DNA of 64,000 bases from Aquilaria yunnanensis (GCA_039654915.1 CM077594.1:108948893-109012892), one strand, 5' to 3'. Shown: positions 45,681 to 57,560, counted from the first letter of the stretch. The notes: generated by a model from the letters alone, not told the origin. Numbers and translations are program-made.

Positions 45681-47409
45681 TTAAACAAAAGGGAAGTGGT
45701 TCTTCCATTGTATCACAGCAACTGTTGAGAGGGCAATCCAGGCTATCAAGAAAAAAAAAGTATCATTATGACTGGTATTATTTACTGAATTAAAACATGA
45801 GCGAATATTTAATATGTTTCTTACATTTAGTATGTTTCTCCCTTGTGCATCTGTGTAAATGCCCATACCAACTATCGTTCCTCTGCCCCTACCCCTACCC
45901 ATCCCATTTCCTTTGCCCCATACAACACCTTTGCCCCTGCCTCGATAAGTTGTAGACTTTTCATATCTTGTACTGCTGGCAGCAACAAAAGTTTGAAGAA
46001 CAAGTTCCACGTATCAGCAATACATAAAGAAGGTAAATGTATGCAAAATGTATATATCTTATGCAGTGAAAATATTATACTGAAAAATTTCATAGTTTTT
46101 GCAGGGTTGGCTCATATGGACTAATTTAACTTCAAGTCTCCTCTAGGTTTGAACAAGAGGTACTTTAGGCCAGTTTTCCAGCATTAGCTTGCTTTTTTTA
46201 TCTGTGAAGAAATATGTGCTTGTTTATTGAGTAAAGATTATGTTAAAACCAGATAGTTGACTAACCATGTTTGAGTTGCTTGAACCTGCCATTGAATGTT
46301 GACTTGCACCATGCTCAGCAACATTATGTAACCCTTCATCTCCTTATGAAAAATCAAAGACATGGAAAAACCTTGTAAATTAGTAGCAAGAGACCAGAAT
46401 TCATTTGATATGGACAAAAACAAGAATTTTACTCTCATCTGAGATTCATGATATGACTCTCTTCTCAATCCATCACAACTCCTGCTATTGTGTCCAATTT
46501 CTTCACATTTTTTACATTTCATTTTCCTGCCTTCTTTTGTAAGCTTGTTGTTATTCTTTTTAGGCTCATATCTTGATCTCTTTCTTGCCTTCTTGGGCCT
46601 TCCAGGCATTGCCTTTTCAAATGGAGGTTTAAGAATTCCAAAACCACTATGCTCCCACATGTCATCACCAGACATTACCCCAATTGAGTAGGCATATGAC
46701 TTCATAAATATTTCATTTGTATACTCGTTTGACAGATAGTCCATTGGTTTCTCTGCATTGCTGATTATTGCTTTGCATGCATGCACACATGGAATGCTGG
46801 ATAATTGCCAACCTCAACAATCATAACTCTTGATGTCAAGATGTACTGAGAACTTACTATTATAGCTCTTGACCTCATATCCTTGGTCACCATTACATGT
46901 TGCACGTCATTTAAAGCTCTCATTAATATTTTTTTGGAGTTTCAACAGCACCCTTTTCCCATACTTCCCCTGCCATTTCTTACCAAAAGCTTTTGTTTTC
47001 ACTTGCCTTAGCATTATGTACTCTTTTATATCTTCGAGCATTGATATTATGGGCTTACTCCTAGCCCCAACAAGAACGAAATTGAAGGCCTTGCAACAGT
47101 TGTTGTCCACTGAGTCACATTTCGCCGTCGTCGAAAAATAGGCTCTACACCATTTGGTTGGGTCAACTCTGATTGCAGCAGCACTACCACCATCAGTTAA
47201 CTTTTCCAAATCCTTTAGGTTCCTTTTAAAAGCTCGCTCATTCGTAGATTTTGCACATACATTAAATGCTTCTTTCAGTGCTTTTCCCTTAAACTTACTA
47301 GACCAGTTAGTGTAGATATGCCTTGCGCATAATCTATGTTCTGCTGCTGGAAATGTATGAGCTACGCCATGGACTAGACCCTACAATAAAACAGTTCAAA
47401 AGTTTTTTT

Positions 47410-47490
47410 GTCTTGAACAACACAATTAAATTAATTCAGCAGATTTTTGTCTTGAACAACATAATTAAATTAGTTCAGCAGATTTTTAAA
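47410..47490. repeat. Two-copy tandem repeat in the transposase intron
   Basis: A unit of about 43 bases containing TTTTTGTCTTGAACAACA and AATTAAATTARTTCAGCAG occurs twice in tandem with few differences. Confidence 0.75.
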
Positions 47491-47827
47491 TGCTTGTAGG
47501 AACTTTGACGATGCCATTAGCAGTGTAATAGACACAAAGTGAAGGTAATTCTATCTAGAATAAACATCAAGATGTCTCACATAAAAATGACCATATTTGT
47601 ACCTGCAATTTTGTGTAATACTACTACTAACTTAAACAAAACTACAGGGACTTGTCAACTGACAGAATTTGTTATACAGGAAAATTATGAAGCAATGAAG
47701 ATTTGTGCCAATTATCAACCGTAACAGTTCACATGGAGTGTTCTCATATGCAACAGAAGGTACTGTAGACCTTGTGATTTCCTTGCATTTTCTATTTACT
47801 AAAACATATATGAAACATATTTATGCA

Positions 47828-47964
47828 TTTGGGAATTTTAGAATTACCATGAAACATCTTAGTGCTCAAAACTATGGGAATTTTAGAATGACCATAAAAC
47901 ATGTTTATCTTAATTATGGTTAAAACTGCTAGGGATTTTAGAATTACTATGAAACATGTTAGTA
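47828..47964. repeat. Three-copy tandem repeat at the transposase splice donor
   Basis: The block GGGAATTTTAGAATTACCAT followed by GAAACAT occurs three times at 50-56 base spacing. The last copy abuts the presumed splice donor (AAG/GTACTAAC on minus), so the expansion lies within the intron start. Confidence 0.7.
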
Positions 47965-49709
47965 CCTTGTGTTGGTCTGACATGAAGGTCCAGTCTTTAC
48001 CATCTGTTGTGTTTAAATCACCCTTTAAACACTCAAGAAACCACTCCCATGAGTCATTGTTCTCACCCTCGACCACAGCCCATGCAAGGGGGAACATTTG
48101 ATTGTTCCCATCTTTTCCAACTGCAGTTAGGAGCTGGCTTTTCACAACCCCCTTCAATAAACATCCATCAAGTCCCAAATAAGGCCTACACCTTTCTAAA
48201 AAAACCTTTCTTGACTGTTGCCAAACAGATATATATCCTTTTGAAGATTTTGTGAAGCCCCTGCTGATTTGGGGTTGTAACTATTTTTATTGTGCTTCCA
48301 ATGTTTATTGCCCTAAGTGCTTCAGCATAGTCCCCTAACTTGGCATATTCATACTCCACATCTCTTTCTAGTTTTTTTTATTATTCGCAACTTTGTTCTC
48401 CTACATTGGTGTATAGAGAAATTGATACAAAAGTTTTTCTCTATATGCTCTTGGATATAGCTTGGTTTTATACCCGGATGCCATAAAATTACATCCCTCA
48501 CTTCATCAGCCATCCATACCGAAGTAGCTCTTGAAATATTTTTCACCTTAAGGTAATTGTGTTATATATTAAATATCTTCACCTGGAAATAATGTTTCCT
48601 TCTTTCCAATGATACAAATATCATCCACGGACAGCCACTTGCTTTGCAAATTGCTCTAACTCTTTTTTTCTCATTCTTTAGAAAGGTGAAATCACGCTTT
48701 GTCTGGATTGAATACTTTATGAGGGCCTTTTGAACTGGATATGGTGTTTAAAGACCATACCTAACTCAATGTGACAAGTCCTTAAATTCTCATTGTACCT
48801 TGGCCACACCGGTTGTCTTCTAACTTCAATACGACCACCCTCCCCATCACTTTCTGAACCATAACTTTCAGGATCAAAATTTCCAAGTGACTCATTGTCA
48901 TATCCATCTTCAACCACTTCATCAAATTCAAGGTTAGCCTCACTCCTTATTCGAACAAGCCTTCCATGAGCACTGTCAATCTCCTTATAACCTATCCCTA
49001 CTGCCCCTTTCGAATACCAGCTTCTAACTTGCTTAATTGCAGCAGTGAGTTCCTCATCTTCATTGGATTGTAGGGAAAGATCTACTCCACTAAGTTCTGT
49101 TGCATACTCCACCTCTAAGTCTACACCATCATCATCATTATCGTTCTCACTTTCCTTAGCCAACTCTTGCATTTTATCTCTACCATGGGGTGCTTCATCT
49201 TGTAAAGTGCTCAATGCTTTATTACAGTCCTTAGTTGTTGCCTAGAGGTTGTTAATCAGTTTATCAAATTCTTCGTCAATCTGAGAATTTGACCAATTAC
49301 ATGTCTCAGCCAGTCCATTGTTTACTTCTTCATCTATTTCCCATGTAACATGATAGTTGGAAACATGCTCACTTGACCTTTCACCCATGCTTGCTATTAC
49401 CTTGTCATTGTCTACATTGTGATGAACAAATACTTCCACAACACCAACTTTAACAGCATGCTTTACCATATCCACTGTTGATGCATCATCATGCAACAAT
49501 ATATATTGGCTACATCCCCCTATACATTTACGAAAATATATGCCTCCTACAGCCTTCTTATCATACCCTATCTCCTTGATTTGATCCATCACACACGAAT
49601 ATCATATTTTGTCCTCATCATAAACCATTGAACATATTTTGCCATCAATATATCCATTCTTTGGTTCTCTAATGAAGTGTCCACCATGGTACAAATACAA
49701 TGTAAACAT

Positions 49710-50351
49710 CACTATTATAAATGTCTACCTACAAACATATTGTTAATAAAATTATTACACCAATATTTTTTACCTTTGCAATCTAACTTGTTGCTGTAAC
49801 AAACATCTAAATAACATTAATATTTTTTTTAATCTAGCCTCTAACTTGAAAATTTTCTCAAACAAGTTCACATATCTAAATAATAATTTAGTCACACAAG
49901 TTTTTATGTACCATGTAATAGACCCATCTCTAATACTAACATAAATAAAAAATTTCTAACTTAGCCGTAACAAACATTTATTACTCACTTATCAAATTTT
50001 CTCTTTCTCTACCAAGTCAACATTCTCACATGGTCCCCCACGAGCTCTTCAAAGCTGCCAAATTCCAGCTCCTTCAATGCCTTCTTTGTCCTTATACGCT
50101 CCACGACTTCAGCACTGTTTTGTTTTTCTCGTAAACCACCAGCCACTTTGACTATTTTATGGCTCTCTTGCTTTATTGCTTTATCCTACAAGTACTAACA
50201 TATAAGTTGGAGCCTTTTCCTTGCCCCCTTTTCCTGCCAAGACCAACTTAGCAAAGTCACACAACTGCTCCACGCCACATCAGCCATATCAGCCAAAATT
50301 TTTACACCGTTTCTCTTCACCATCCATTTTATACTAACTTACTAACTTTTT
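49710..50351. other. Transposase promoter side of MULE-2
   Basis: AT-rich DNA between the transposase start and the right terminal repeat. No additional open frame with family similarity was found. Confidence 0.5.
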
Positions 50352-50443
50352 CAAAGTTTAGGGACTAACTTGTACTGAGTCAAATATAAAAGACTAACTC
50401 GTTATAGTTGGCAAAGTTGAGGGACCATATACACATTTTGGCC
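50352..50443 (-). repeat. Right terminal inverted repeat of MULE-2
   Basis: Partner of 44086-44178, ending ...CATTTTGGCC. Confidence 0.88.
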
Positions 50444-50542
50444 AATGATTTATGATTGGTTATACAAACATTAAAATTGAGAGTTATTTTATTATAAAAT
50501 ATGAAACAGTAAACTTTTATTATATGACTTCTGTATGTAAAA

Positions 50543-51717
50543 GGCTTAAATGCGGAAATCATCCCTCAACTTTGGTGAAGCAGACGAGTTGGTCCCTAAA
50601 GTTTCGCTCATGATGATTTTAGTCCTTTAAGTTTGATGAATGCTGTGAGTTCGTCCTCAAGTAGATGGAGAGTGAGATGGCGTCAGTTATAATGCTGATG
50701 TGGAAAAGTCATGTGTCATGTGTGCTAAGCTGAGGTGGAAGAAAAGGCGGCAAAAAATGGGATAGAATGCGCCAACAGGTAGGGAATAGAAAAAGGAGAA
50801 AAGAATTTATCTTAGAGCGAGCTCTATTAAAGAGGGAATTTCTCCATGTCCCGATTCAAACCCAAATTTGACTGATTCATAAATAGTCCTAAGAATGAAG
50901 AAAGGAATATGATTTTCTAACCTGAGAAGATCTCGCAAGGCATATGGAAGAAACCAGGGAATTCTGAAAATTGGATCATTCTCTCCGACCTTCACCGGCT
51001 TCGTCGCTCTGCACAAGAGTTCAGTCACAAAACACCCATCAAGAACCATCAATTCCACAAGTTGACATTTTGTCCAGTTTTATTGCTTTAGAGCAAGAAT
51101 TTCTAATTTGTTCTTCCAAGGGTGATATGGCGTTGAAGAGGGTCTCGAGAGTCGAGACCCACGCCATACGACTAAGCTCGAGAAAAGATAAAGTCAAGAT
51201 GGTGCCATTTTTGCTCCTAGATGGTCTTGACCTGCTCTGCGCCATTTTCTTATTCACATCAGCGAGGCTTTGAGGAACTCTGAAGACGCAACAGTCCCCA
51301 GTTTCATCCTCACCACTTCTTCTGCCACTGATTTTTTCTCCAAGTCCCACCTTGACGACACTGATGAACCGGACATAGGATAATGCTGCTATTTCAAAGC
51401 CAACCCTTACACTAATTTGTTTGAAGATGATGGAAGAGCGATCTTTTTGAAAGTTTAGATCTGTTTGGCCCCAACTGGACATTCGTGCAACAGCGGCGGC
51501 TTATCGCCGTTTTGCTCACATCATCCCCTTCTTAATGGCGTCAGATGCATGTTATAGCCCGTGTCTGCTGAAGGGACTATGGCACATAGCGACTCAAACT
51601 TTCAGGACCAAGTTGTAGCATTCATCAAACTTTAGGGAGTAAGTCATGATAAGTCACACTTTAGGAACCAACTCATCCGATTTGCCAAAGTTGAGGGACG
51701 ATTTGCGCATTTAAGCC
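50543..51717 (-). mobile_element. Pack-MULE carrying a DUF247 gene fragment
   Basis: Inverted ends begin GGCTTAAATGCGSAAATC and continue CCCTCAACTTTGG for about 110 bases (50543-50660 versus 51590-51717). Candidate 9-bp flanks (TATGTAAAA and AATAAAAAA) match at only 6 positions, so the duplication is weak or decayed. The interior has no transposase but holds a piece of a host DUF247 gene on minus. The end sequences resemble those of MULE-2, which stops only 99 bases away, suggesting related families. Confidence 0.75.
50807..51300 (-). pseudogene. Captured DUF247 gene fragment
   Basis: On minus, DCCVFRVPQSLADVNKK at about 51300 matches the start of the plant DUF247 domain. It is joined to VSTLETLFNAISPLEEQIRN, then to MELMVLDGCFVTELL, FRIPWFLPYALRDLLRLENH and IPFFILRTIYES, the characteristic first half of the domain. 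The frame shifts near 51045, and the domain's second half and C-terminal membrane anchor are missing. DUF247 proteins are plant-specific; some act in grass self-incompatibility, most are uncharacterised. Internal deletion between the first and second blocks is likely, because residues normally separating them are absent. Confidence 0.8.
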
Positions 51718-51726
51718 AATAAAAAA

Positions 51727-52640
51727 ACGTGGAAGTAGGTTCTATTTCAGATAGCAGCAATATGACATATTTGACCGGATGTGAGAATTCTAGTGTGTGA
51801 AGGCTACGTTGCAGTTGTGCCAGCCAATTGAACCAGCCAAACTGGTTGGCCCGCCACCTGGCCACCACTCTGAGTTAATCTCGAGACTGAGTCAAGTCTC
51901 ACAACATTCTTTGATAAAAAATTTCAGCACAATTCCCGACGCCTTTGATCCAGATGAGAATAGAAGAACACAGAAGCGAAGCGTATCCTGGCTAGGTAGC
52001 TAGTTCCTCTAATTCCAGTACAGGTCGCTGGCTTAATTCTATTGATCTGCTACGCTAATGAATAAAATTTCGTTTTGTTACTCTTAATTTATACCAAACA
52101 ACTAATGAGCGGGGACCCAATCTAGATCAGATCAGCGCACAAATTAAAGCAGAGCAAGCAAAGCACTATCATAAACGACAAAAACTAATGATTGACGTGC
52201 TCTCCCTTGTTACATCCTTATCTTGATCAATCCCACATATATTATGCTTTTTCCATCTAAAATTTGTTATGCCATTTATTATTAGCAGTAATTAATTTAA
52301 TTTTTTATTTTTAATATTTTAATATATAAATGAAAAACTTTTATTTATAGATGAAAAATAAAGACTTATAGATTTTAAATATAATTTTTTAACTTTTTCT
52401 ACTATAATCATATGAATAAATTTAAGTTAAACTTAATTTAATTTAAATAAGTGAAATGTATAAAAAAAATATGAAATTGATGTAGTATGTATGTTCAAAT
52501 TTCTGATGCATGCATGCTTTAACATAATTAGTCCTAGATATATATCTTTGTTTGTCCCACAAGGTTGTGGAACGTGCGGACAGGAAGGAATTAATTAATT
52601 AACTGCCATCTCATCATCCATCAAATATTTATGAAGGGCC
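51727..52640. other. Intergenic DNA, nothing recognised
   Basis: Open frames on both strands near 51650-52000 have no family motif. An AT-rich block at 52260-52480 is co-linear with 58050-58240, a shared dispersed repeat of unknown type. Confidence 0.45.
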
Positions 52641-53494
52641 AGATATTAAATTAGGTTGGTGCCTTTTACAAAACATAGGTTCTCTTTGGCGCAAAGTCTT
52701 TCAATCTAAATATTCGGGCTCGAGTGGTTTGCTTCAAGCTCAGTGTAAACCTTTGGATCCTAATACTTGGCGCGGTATTCTTTCTACTAGAAGTATAATT
52801 CGGGAAGGTTTGCAGTGGAGGATTGGCAATGGTGAAAATATTAGTTTTTGATATGACCACGCACAACCTCTTCGATCAATATATTTTACAAGCTGTTGAT
52901 TGGGACCTTTCACACTAGTGATTGGCAGAGTTTATTACTACATCAAAAGAATAGGATTTGAACGAGGTTGAACGGATCGGGAAAATGCTAATTTCTTATT
53001 AGGATGGGGTTAAGGACGCGATCATTTGGAATGGAGAACCGGATGACTCCTTTTTTGTGAGGTCGGCAAACTTAATTTAGTTGGACTTAGTGATAGACAA
53101 TTGGAATCATTTTGATTATGATTGCATTTGGTCGGTTGAAACTTTTGATAAGGTGAAGTGTTTTCTTTGATTGGTAGCTCATGATAGATTAACTACCAAT
53201 TGCATGTTGCAAAATAGAGGAGTGACAGTGGAGACAACATGTAAACGTTGTGATTACAATGTCGAAGATCTGAACTACCTCTTTTGATGATGTCCAGTAG
53301 CAATGGAGACATGGGCTTTATTGTTGTTGGGTCATAGGTTGGCAAGGTTCCTATTAGAGCCGTTTGAAGGTAGGCTTCAGAGCAATATTAGTTGTGAGAA
53401 TGAGGTGGTTTTGTCAATAAGGTGAAATTCATTGTTTGTGTTGACCTTGTGGAATTTATGAAAATCAAGGAATATGTTTATATTTGATCATAAG

Positions 53495-54945
53495 CAGGGA
53501 CGTAACCAGGATTTGTGATGAGAGGGCGGGGTGAAAAACGTAAATGTGGGTAAGTTATTAACAAGTATAAATTTATGATTAATAATACAAAACATCAAAT
53601 AATGTATTATATACACTCATGAAATTCGAATGTCTACAATAATTTAGTTTAGAATTTAACACGGTGCTCCTTTAAATCCTTAAAATCATTAAGTATAGAA
53701 TCCAAATTGAAAATCTCTGTAATTTCTTTTTCAATATACAAAAGTAGACTATCAGCAAAAAAGTCATTTTCCATCTTGTTTCTTAATTTAGTCTTCATAA
53801 TCCTTTTCTCCAACAGATTCTGAAAGCTCTTCCACCATTCTTGAACATTGACTGTTTTTAGGTTGGTATTTACTTTCTGGTGAAGATTTCTTCTTAAAGA
53901 AGTGTAATAATTTCTTTTGTTTGCTAGCTATTGCTGTAAAAACAAAAATCTAACACTTAAACAATCATGAAATTGGAAAAATCTCTATATTCTTCAACTA
54001 ATTTACTTAGGAACAATAACAAATATTCTCAAATTTACTCTTCTACTTGTTATGAAAAGTCGGACAAAAACAACAATGAAAAGAAAATTTTTATCATAAC
54101 GATTTGGGAATCACAAGGCAATTGGATTTAAATCATCTTAAAATTATGCAAAAAAATTGTAATGATAAATTTGTTTGTAATTAATACTAACTTTTGTCTA
54201 TGTTTTTTCACATGTTCTCTAACAACATATGCAAACAAGTCAATCACATAAATGTTAAGCACAGTATGCAATGTTCCATTACCATAATTCTTATTTCTCA
54301 AGCAAAGTAGTATGAAGATTCAATTTCAAGAATAGAGGAAGCTATAAACCTAGAACCAGAAACATAGGAATTAGGATCTTACATCTTAGCTTCACTATTA
54401 ACTGATTTAGGACACTTTATTTACAAATTTGAGTGAGCAATTGATAAAGAAACAAACAATTAAAGAAAAAGTAAGGAAAATTGAGAAAATGCCCAACTTC
54501 TGTCGCGACTCGGCTGTCGGACTCATGGGGGCTTTCTCCAAAAACTCAGACTCGAAGTCGGAGGAGGAGATGGACAGAAGGAATGTTGGCAATGGGGAGA
54601 ACAAACTCAAGCTGGCTGGGTCAGCACCATCCGCCAATGTGCTAGATCGAAGAGAATCATCGTTGCTACTAAAGAACAGCGGGATGGAGTGTCGGGGCCA
54701 AGAGGGGCTGGGCCTGGTTCGTTCGCGACACGTGATCTCCGTGTTTCTAATTCTGGTTCCAATTAAAATTTTTTAAAAAAGGATAAAATCTGTAAAAGTT
54801 CCTAATTAATTTTATAATTTACAGACAAGTACCTAACTTTAATATTGTTGCAATTTTTATCCTATTATATACTACTAATATATTTTTTAAAAAAATCTAG
54901 AGGGGGTGACACCCCCCCCCCCGCCCCTTGGCAGCTCTGTCCCTG
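53495..54945 (-). mobile_element. hAT element inserted in the LINE
   Basis: The ends read CAGGGAC inward from both sides. The 8-bp flanks differ at one base (ATCATAAG at 53487-53494, ATCATAAA at 54946-54953). Both fit the hAT superfamily. The 1451-base element is an internally deleted derivative retaining a transposase C-terminal remnant. It contains a C-run near its right end. Confidence 0.8.
53640..53910 (-). pseudogene. hAT transposase C-terminal remnant (TTF/ZMYM-type)
   Basis: On minus, phrases such as NKMENDFFADSLLLYIEKEI followed by DSILNDFKDLKEH correspond to the end of the dimerisation domain of plant hAT transposases annotated as zinc-finger MYM-type or TTF-type proteins. Only this last part remains, and the frame is broken near its start. 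Confidence 0.55.
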
Positions 54946-55590
54946 ATCATAAAGTGTATAATAGTATGGAGATTATGCAAAAGGCATTGAAAGAGGCTAT
55001 GGAGCTGTAGGATGTGAATCGATTGTAAAAGTCTAATGTTCTTAGAGTGCATAGGCTTGTTCGGTGGGTATCACTGAATCCAAAAAGGTATAGGCTTAAT
55101 ACAGATGCATCGGTGTCTAGGAAGGATGTGGCAACATCAGGTGATCTTGTTCAAGATGAAGCAGGTGTGTGGGTGTGTGGATTTGTTTGTCATTGGAGTT
55201 TTTTAGGTGTGTTACAGGCAAAGCTACTAGAGCTGCGAAAGGGGCTAATGTTGCTTCAATAGCTATGAGTATATAATGTTGAGGTGGATAACTTGGCGAT
55301 CGCTCAGCTTTGCACTTATGCTCCCTCCAGTCTGCCCATTTGGAATGTTCTCAAGGGTTGTTGTTTCTTGTTATAGCAGTTGCAGGTGGTAGCTTTCAAG
55401 CATGTGTCGCATAAAGGAATAGATGTGCGGTCATTCTTGCAAACATGGTGCATAGTTGGTCTGAGAAAACGGATTTCAACTAGTGTTGTTAGCTGACATG
55501 TAAAGCATTTTTTTTGTTCGAGATTAGTTGCTCTTGTTTCTCTTTTTTTGTTTTTGTTTTTATTTTTTTCTTATTTTGTACCAAAGAAAA

Positions 55591-57055
55591 GAGATTAAAT
55601 ACACTAACTACACATGTTGCACTTTCACTTTACCTCTATTTATAGTTTTACCATCTTTTTTAGACACGTTGCCTGCACTTCCCATCTTTTACAACTTTTC
55701 ATCCATTTTCTTTTCATTTTTTCTCCCTTCTTTTCACATTATTTGCCAAACACCTAACTCTTTTGCTGATTCATAAGCAATGGCCATATAGGCGTAGAGT
55801 GAGGAGATTGGGGGTGCCTAGCTCTTGAAAATTCTTGCAAATTATGTATATTACCCATATGCATATGTAAAAATAAAGCTTGAAAAACCTCATTCTCTTT
55901 ATTATGGTCCCCTAATCTTTTAATATTTTCAAAATGAAGTTTAGCAACCTTAAGGCCTTAACTTAAAGTCTTTGCTGTACTCATGTGGCCATGAAATCTC
56001 ATCTCTCTAGCTTTGTCATTATTTTTGCCAGCTTTATCACCTTTTCCTCATTTTCATCATTAGTTTTTTTGCCTTTGTTATCATATCTGTTCCATTTTGT
56101 TTTTCTAGCTTAGTCACTGCCTTCATTGGCTTTATCACCATCTCCTACTATTTCTCCATGTTCTTGTTATTATAGCTGATTTGTCTCTCATTCTCATACT
56201 TCATCAAAATTTCTCCGTTTATTCATTGTTTTCATCATTGTTGTCTTGTTGTTTTGTTATATATGGTCAATTTTTATTTTTTATTTATAATAAATTATTG
56301 TTCAGTTTACAAGAATTTGTTGTTCCATTTATAAAAATTTATTGTTTGTGTTTATGTTTAATTTTTTGTTTGATTTGGTTCAAAATTCAAATGATTTGCA
56401 AATAAAATAACAAACTTTACAAAAAGAACAATAATATTAACTAAACAAACAATAAGGTAACTTGGTCTAATTCTTATTTCCTTTTGCTTACGTTTGGTGT
56501 AGAATTAGTTCTTTCATCTTATTCATTGTTTGCTTATATGTTCAAAATTGTTTGAAATTCACAGGATTGTAATCAGAACAACAAATTTGAAGGAACAACA
56601 CTCTAGAGCAAACAAAAAACAGTATCGGTCAAATGGACAATAATTGTGAAAAGAATAACAATACCAAGAAAAAAACAACAATATCAACTAAAAACATAGA
56701 AGTTGTAAATGGAACAGAAATCTCAACTGAATGAATAACAACTTAGAGCAAATGAACATTATTATCGACCAAATGAGCAATAAGTGTGAGATAACAACAA
56801 TGTCAACTAAAAGGAGTGGCACCACACTCCAAAACACTAGTCCTCCAAGCTTTTGTGTATCAAACCCTTCACCCCTTAACTTTCTTATAATACTTTCTAA
56901 TCCTTGTACTTATAGTGATCTTGTGTATAAAAAAAAAAAACTACAAGAACAATAATCTCAAGTTAGAACAAGAATAATAACTAAATAAACTACATGACTA
57001 GATAAAACAAACAATAATGTTGACTAAGTGAATAAGAGATGACATTGTTGTGTGT
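55591..57055. other. AT-rich DNA, nothing recognised
   Basis: Long T-rich and AACAATAA-rich stretches; no gene, TIR pair or RNA gene seen. Confidence 0.45.
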
Positions 57056-57059
57056 ATAG

Positions 57060-57560
57060 GGGTAGGTATTCGGTTATTTCGGTTTGGACCAAACTGAATT
57101 GATTGGTTAAGTCGGTTTTCAGTTTCTGACCATGACAAATCGAATTAACTGAACCATCCAGAAAAACCGATCAAAACCGAATCGAAATATTTCAATTCGG
57201 TTCGGTTTAAAACCCAAATAACCAAATTTACAAATATCTTCTTAATACATGCTGCTTTTTCTTTACATTTTCCTCTTATTTCCCTAAGTAATCTCATCAT
57301 TCTCACGCACAAAGGAGTAGTGAGGGTTGGGTTTGGTCATTTAGGCCTGAACAATAAGCTTCGGTGGTCTACAAGTGATAGTAGAAAGTGGGTCATTAGG
57401 AGCCCAAAAATGTTTTTAAAAATTTCGGTTAATTCAGTTACCAAATTAACTGATCCCTTCAACTAAAACTGAATTTTTAAAATTTGGTTTTAACAGAAAT
57501 TGAACCGAAAAATTGAATAAGTCAAACAGAAAAATTGAATTAATTTGGTTTGACGGTATA
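57060..57560. repeat. CGGTTTGG/AAACCGAA-rich repeat, possibly a hAT-type MITE
   Basis: Clusters of TTCGGTTT and its complement AAACCGAA are arranged in both orientations (for example AATCGAAATATTTCAATTCGG near 57180), around an unrelated middle. Plant non-autonomous elements often have such ends after a TAGGGGT start, which is seen at 57057-57063. Terminal repeats and target duplication were not resolved. Confidence 0.4.

Larger units (their letters stand above)
45681..49709 (-). pseudogene. MULE-2 transposase, MURA-like, with broken frame
   Basis: It starts near the ATG at 49709 with the PB1-like/plant-mobile N-terminus (YLYHGGHFIREPKNGYIDGK). An acidic linker follows (49214-48740). The DNA-binding region is at 48715-48560 (DFTFLKNEKKRVRAIC, SGCPWMIF), then the IKPSYIQEHIEK block near 48460. 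The MULE catalytic domain begins at 48178 (GLDGCLLKGV; MFPLAWAVVEGE; WTFMSDQHK). An intron (about 47964-47384) precedes GLVHGVAHTFPAAEHRLC. A SWIM finger is near 46820-46760, a CCHC knuckle (CKKCEEIGHNSRSC) near 46510, and an RGRG-rich tail at about 45950-45850. Breaks include TAG at 49244-49242, a one-base shift near 48730, and a stop in the SWIM finger. Intact relatives cut and paste MULE DNA with 9-bp duplications. This copy should be inactive, although all domains can be recognised. Confidence 0.88.
44086..50443 (-). mobile_element. MULE-2: two-gene Mutator-like element
   Basis: The 6358-base element is flanked by a perfect 9-bp duplication AATGATTTA (44077-44085 and 50444-50452). Its ends form an inverted repeat of about 90 bases starting GGCCAAAATG. 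Inside, a MURA-like transposase is read on minus (49709 to 45681) and a GRF zinc finger/coiled-coil/membrane gene on + (44540-45185), convergent like mudrA and mudrB of maize MuDR. The perfect duplication points to a fairly recent insertion, yet the transposase frame carries stops and shifts. It may have moved by means of a related active copy. Confidence 0.92.
52670..55470 (+). pseudogene. LINE ORF2 remnant: zf-RVT and RNase H
   Basis: Readable motifs include SIIREGLQWRIGNGENISF (about 52790-52850), the LINE pre-zinc block. The zf-RVT domain follows at 53140-53330 (DKVKCFLWLVAHDRL, then CKRCDYNVEDLNYLFW). Beyond the hAT insertion, RNase H begins with YRLNTDASVSRKDVATSG (55090-55143) and continues AKLLELRKGLMLLQ. 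Several stops lie between. It belongs to the same broad LINE clade as the remnant at 1-3 kb but on the other strand. Confidence 0.75.
52640..55590 (+). mobile_element. 5'-truncated LINE, interrupted by a hAT element
   Basis: The plus-strand LINE remnant is in two parts, 52640-53494 and 54946 to about 55590. It covers the region from the end of RT through zf-RVT to RNase H, followed by a T-rich 3' region. A separate hAT element splits it between zf-RVT and RNase H. No poly(A) tail or target duplication was identified; the outer limits are where similarity fades. Confidence 0.7.

Noticed and set aside
54407..54776. Overlapping plus and minus open frames (115 and 76 residues)
   Set aside because: They lie inside the hAT element, show no family motif and could be captured or random sequence.
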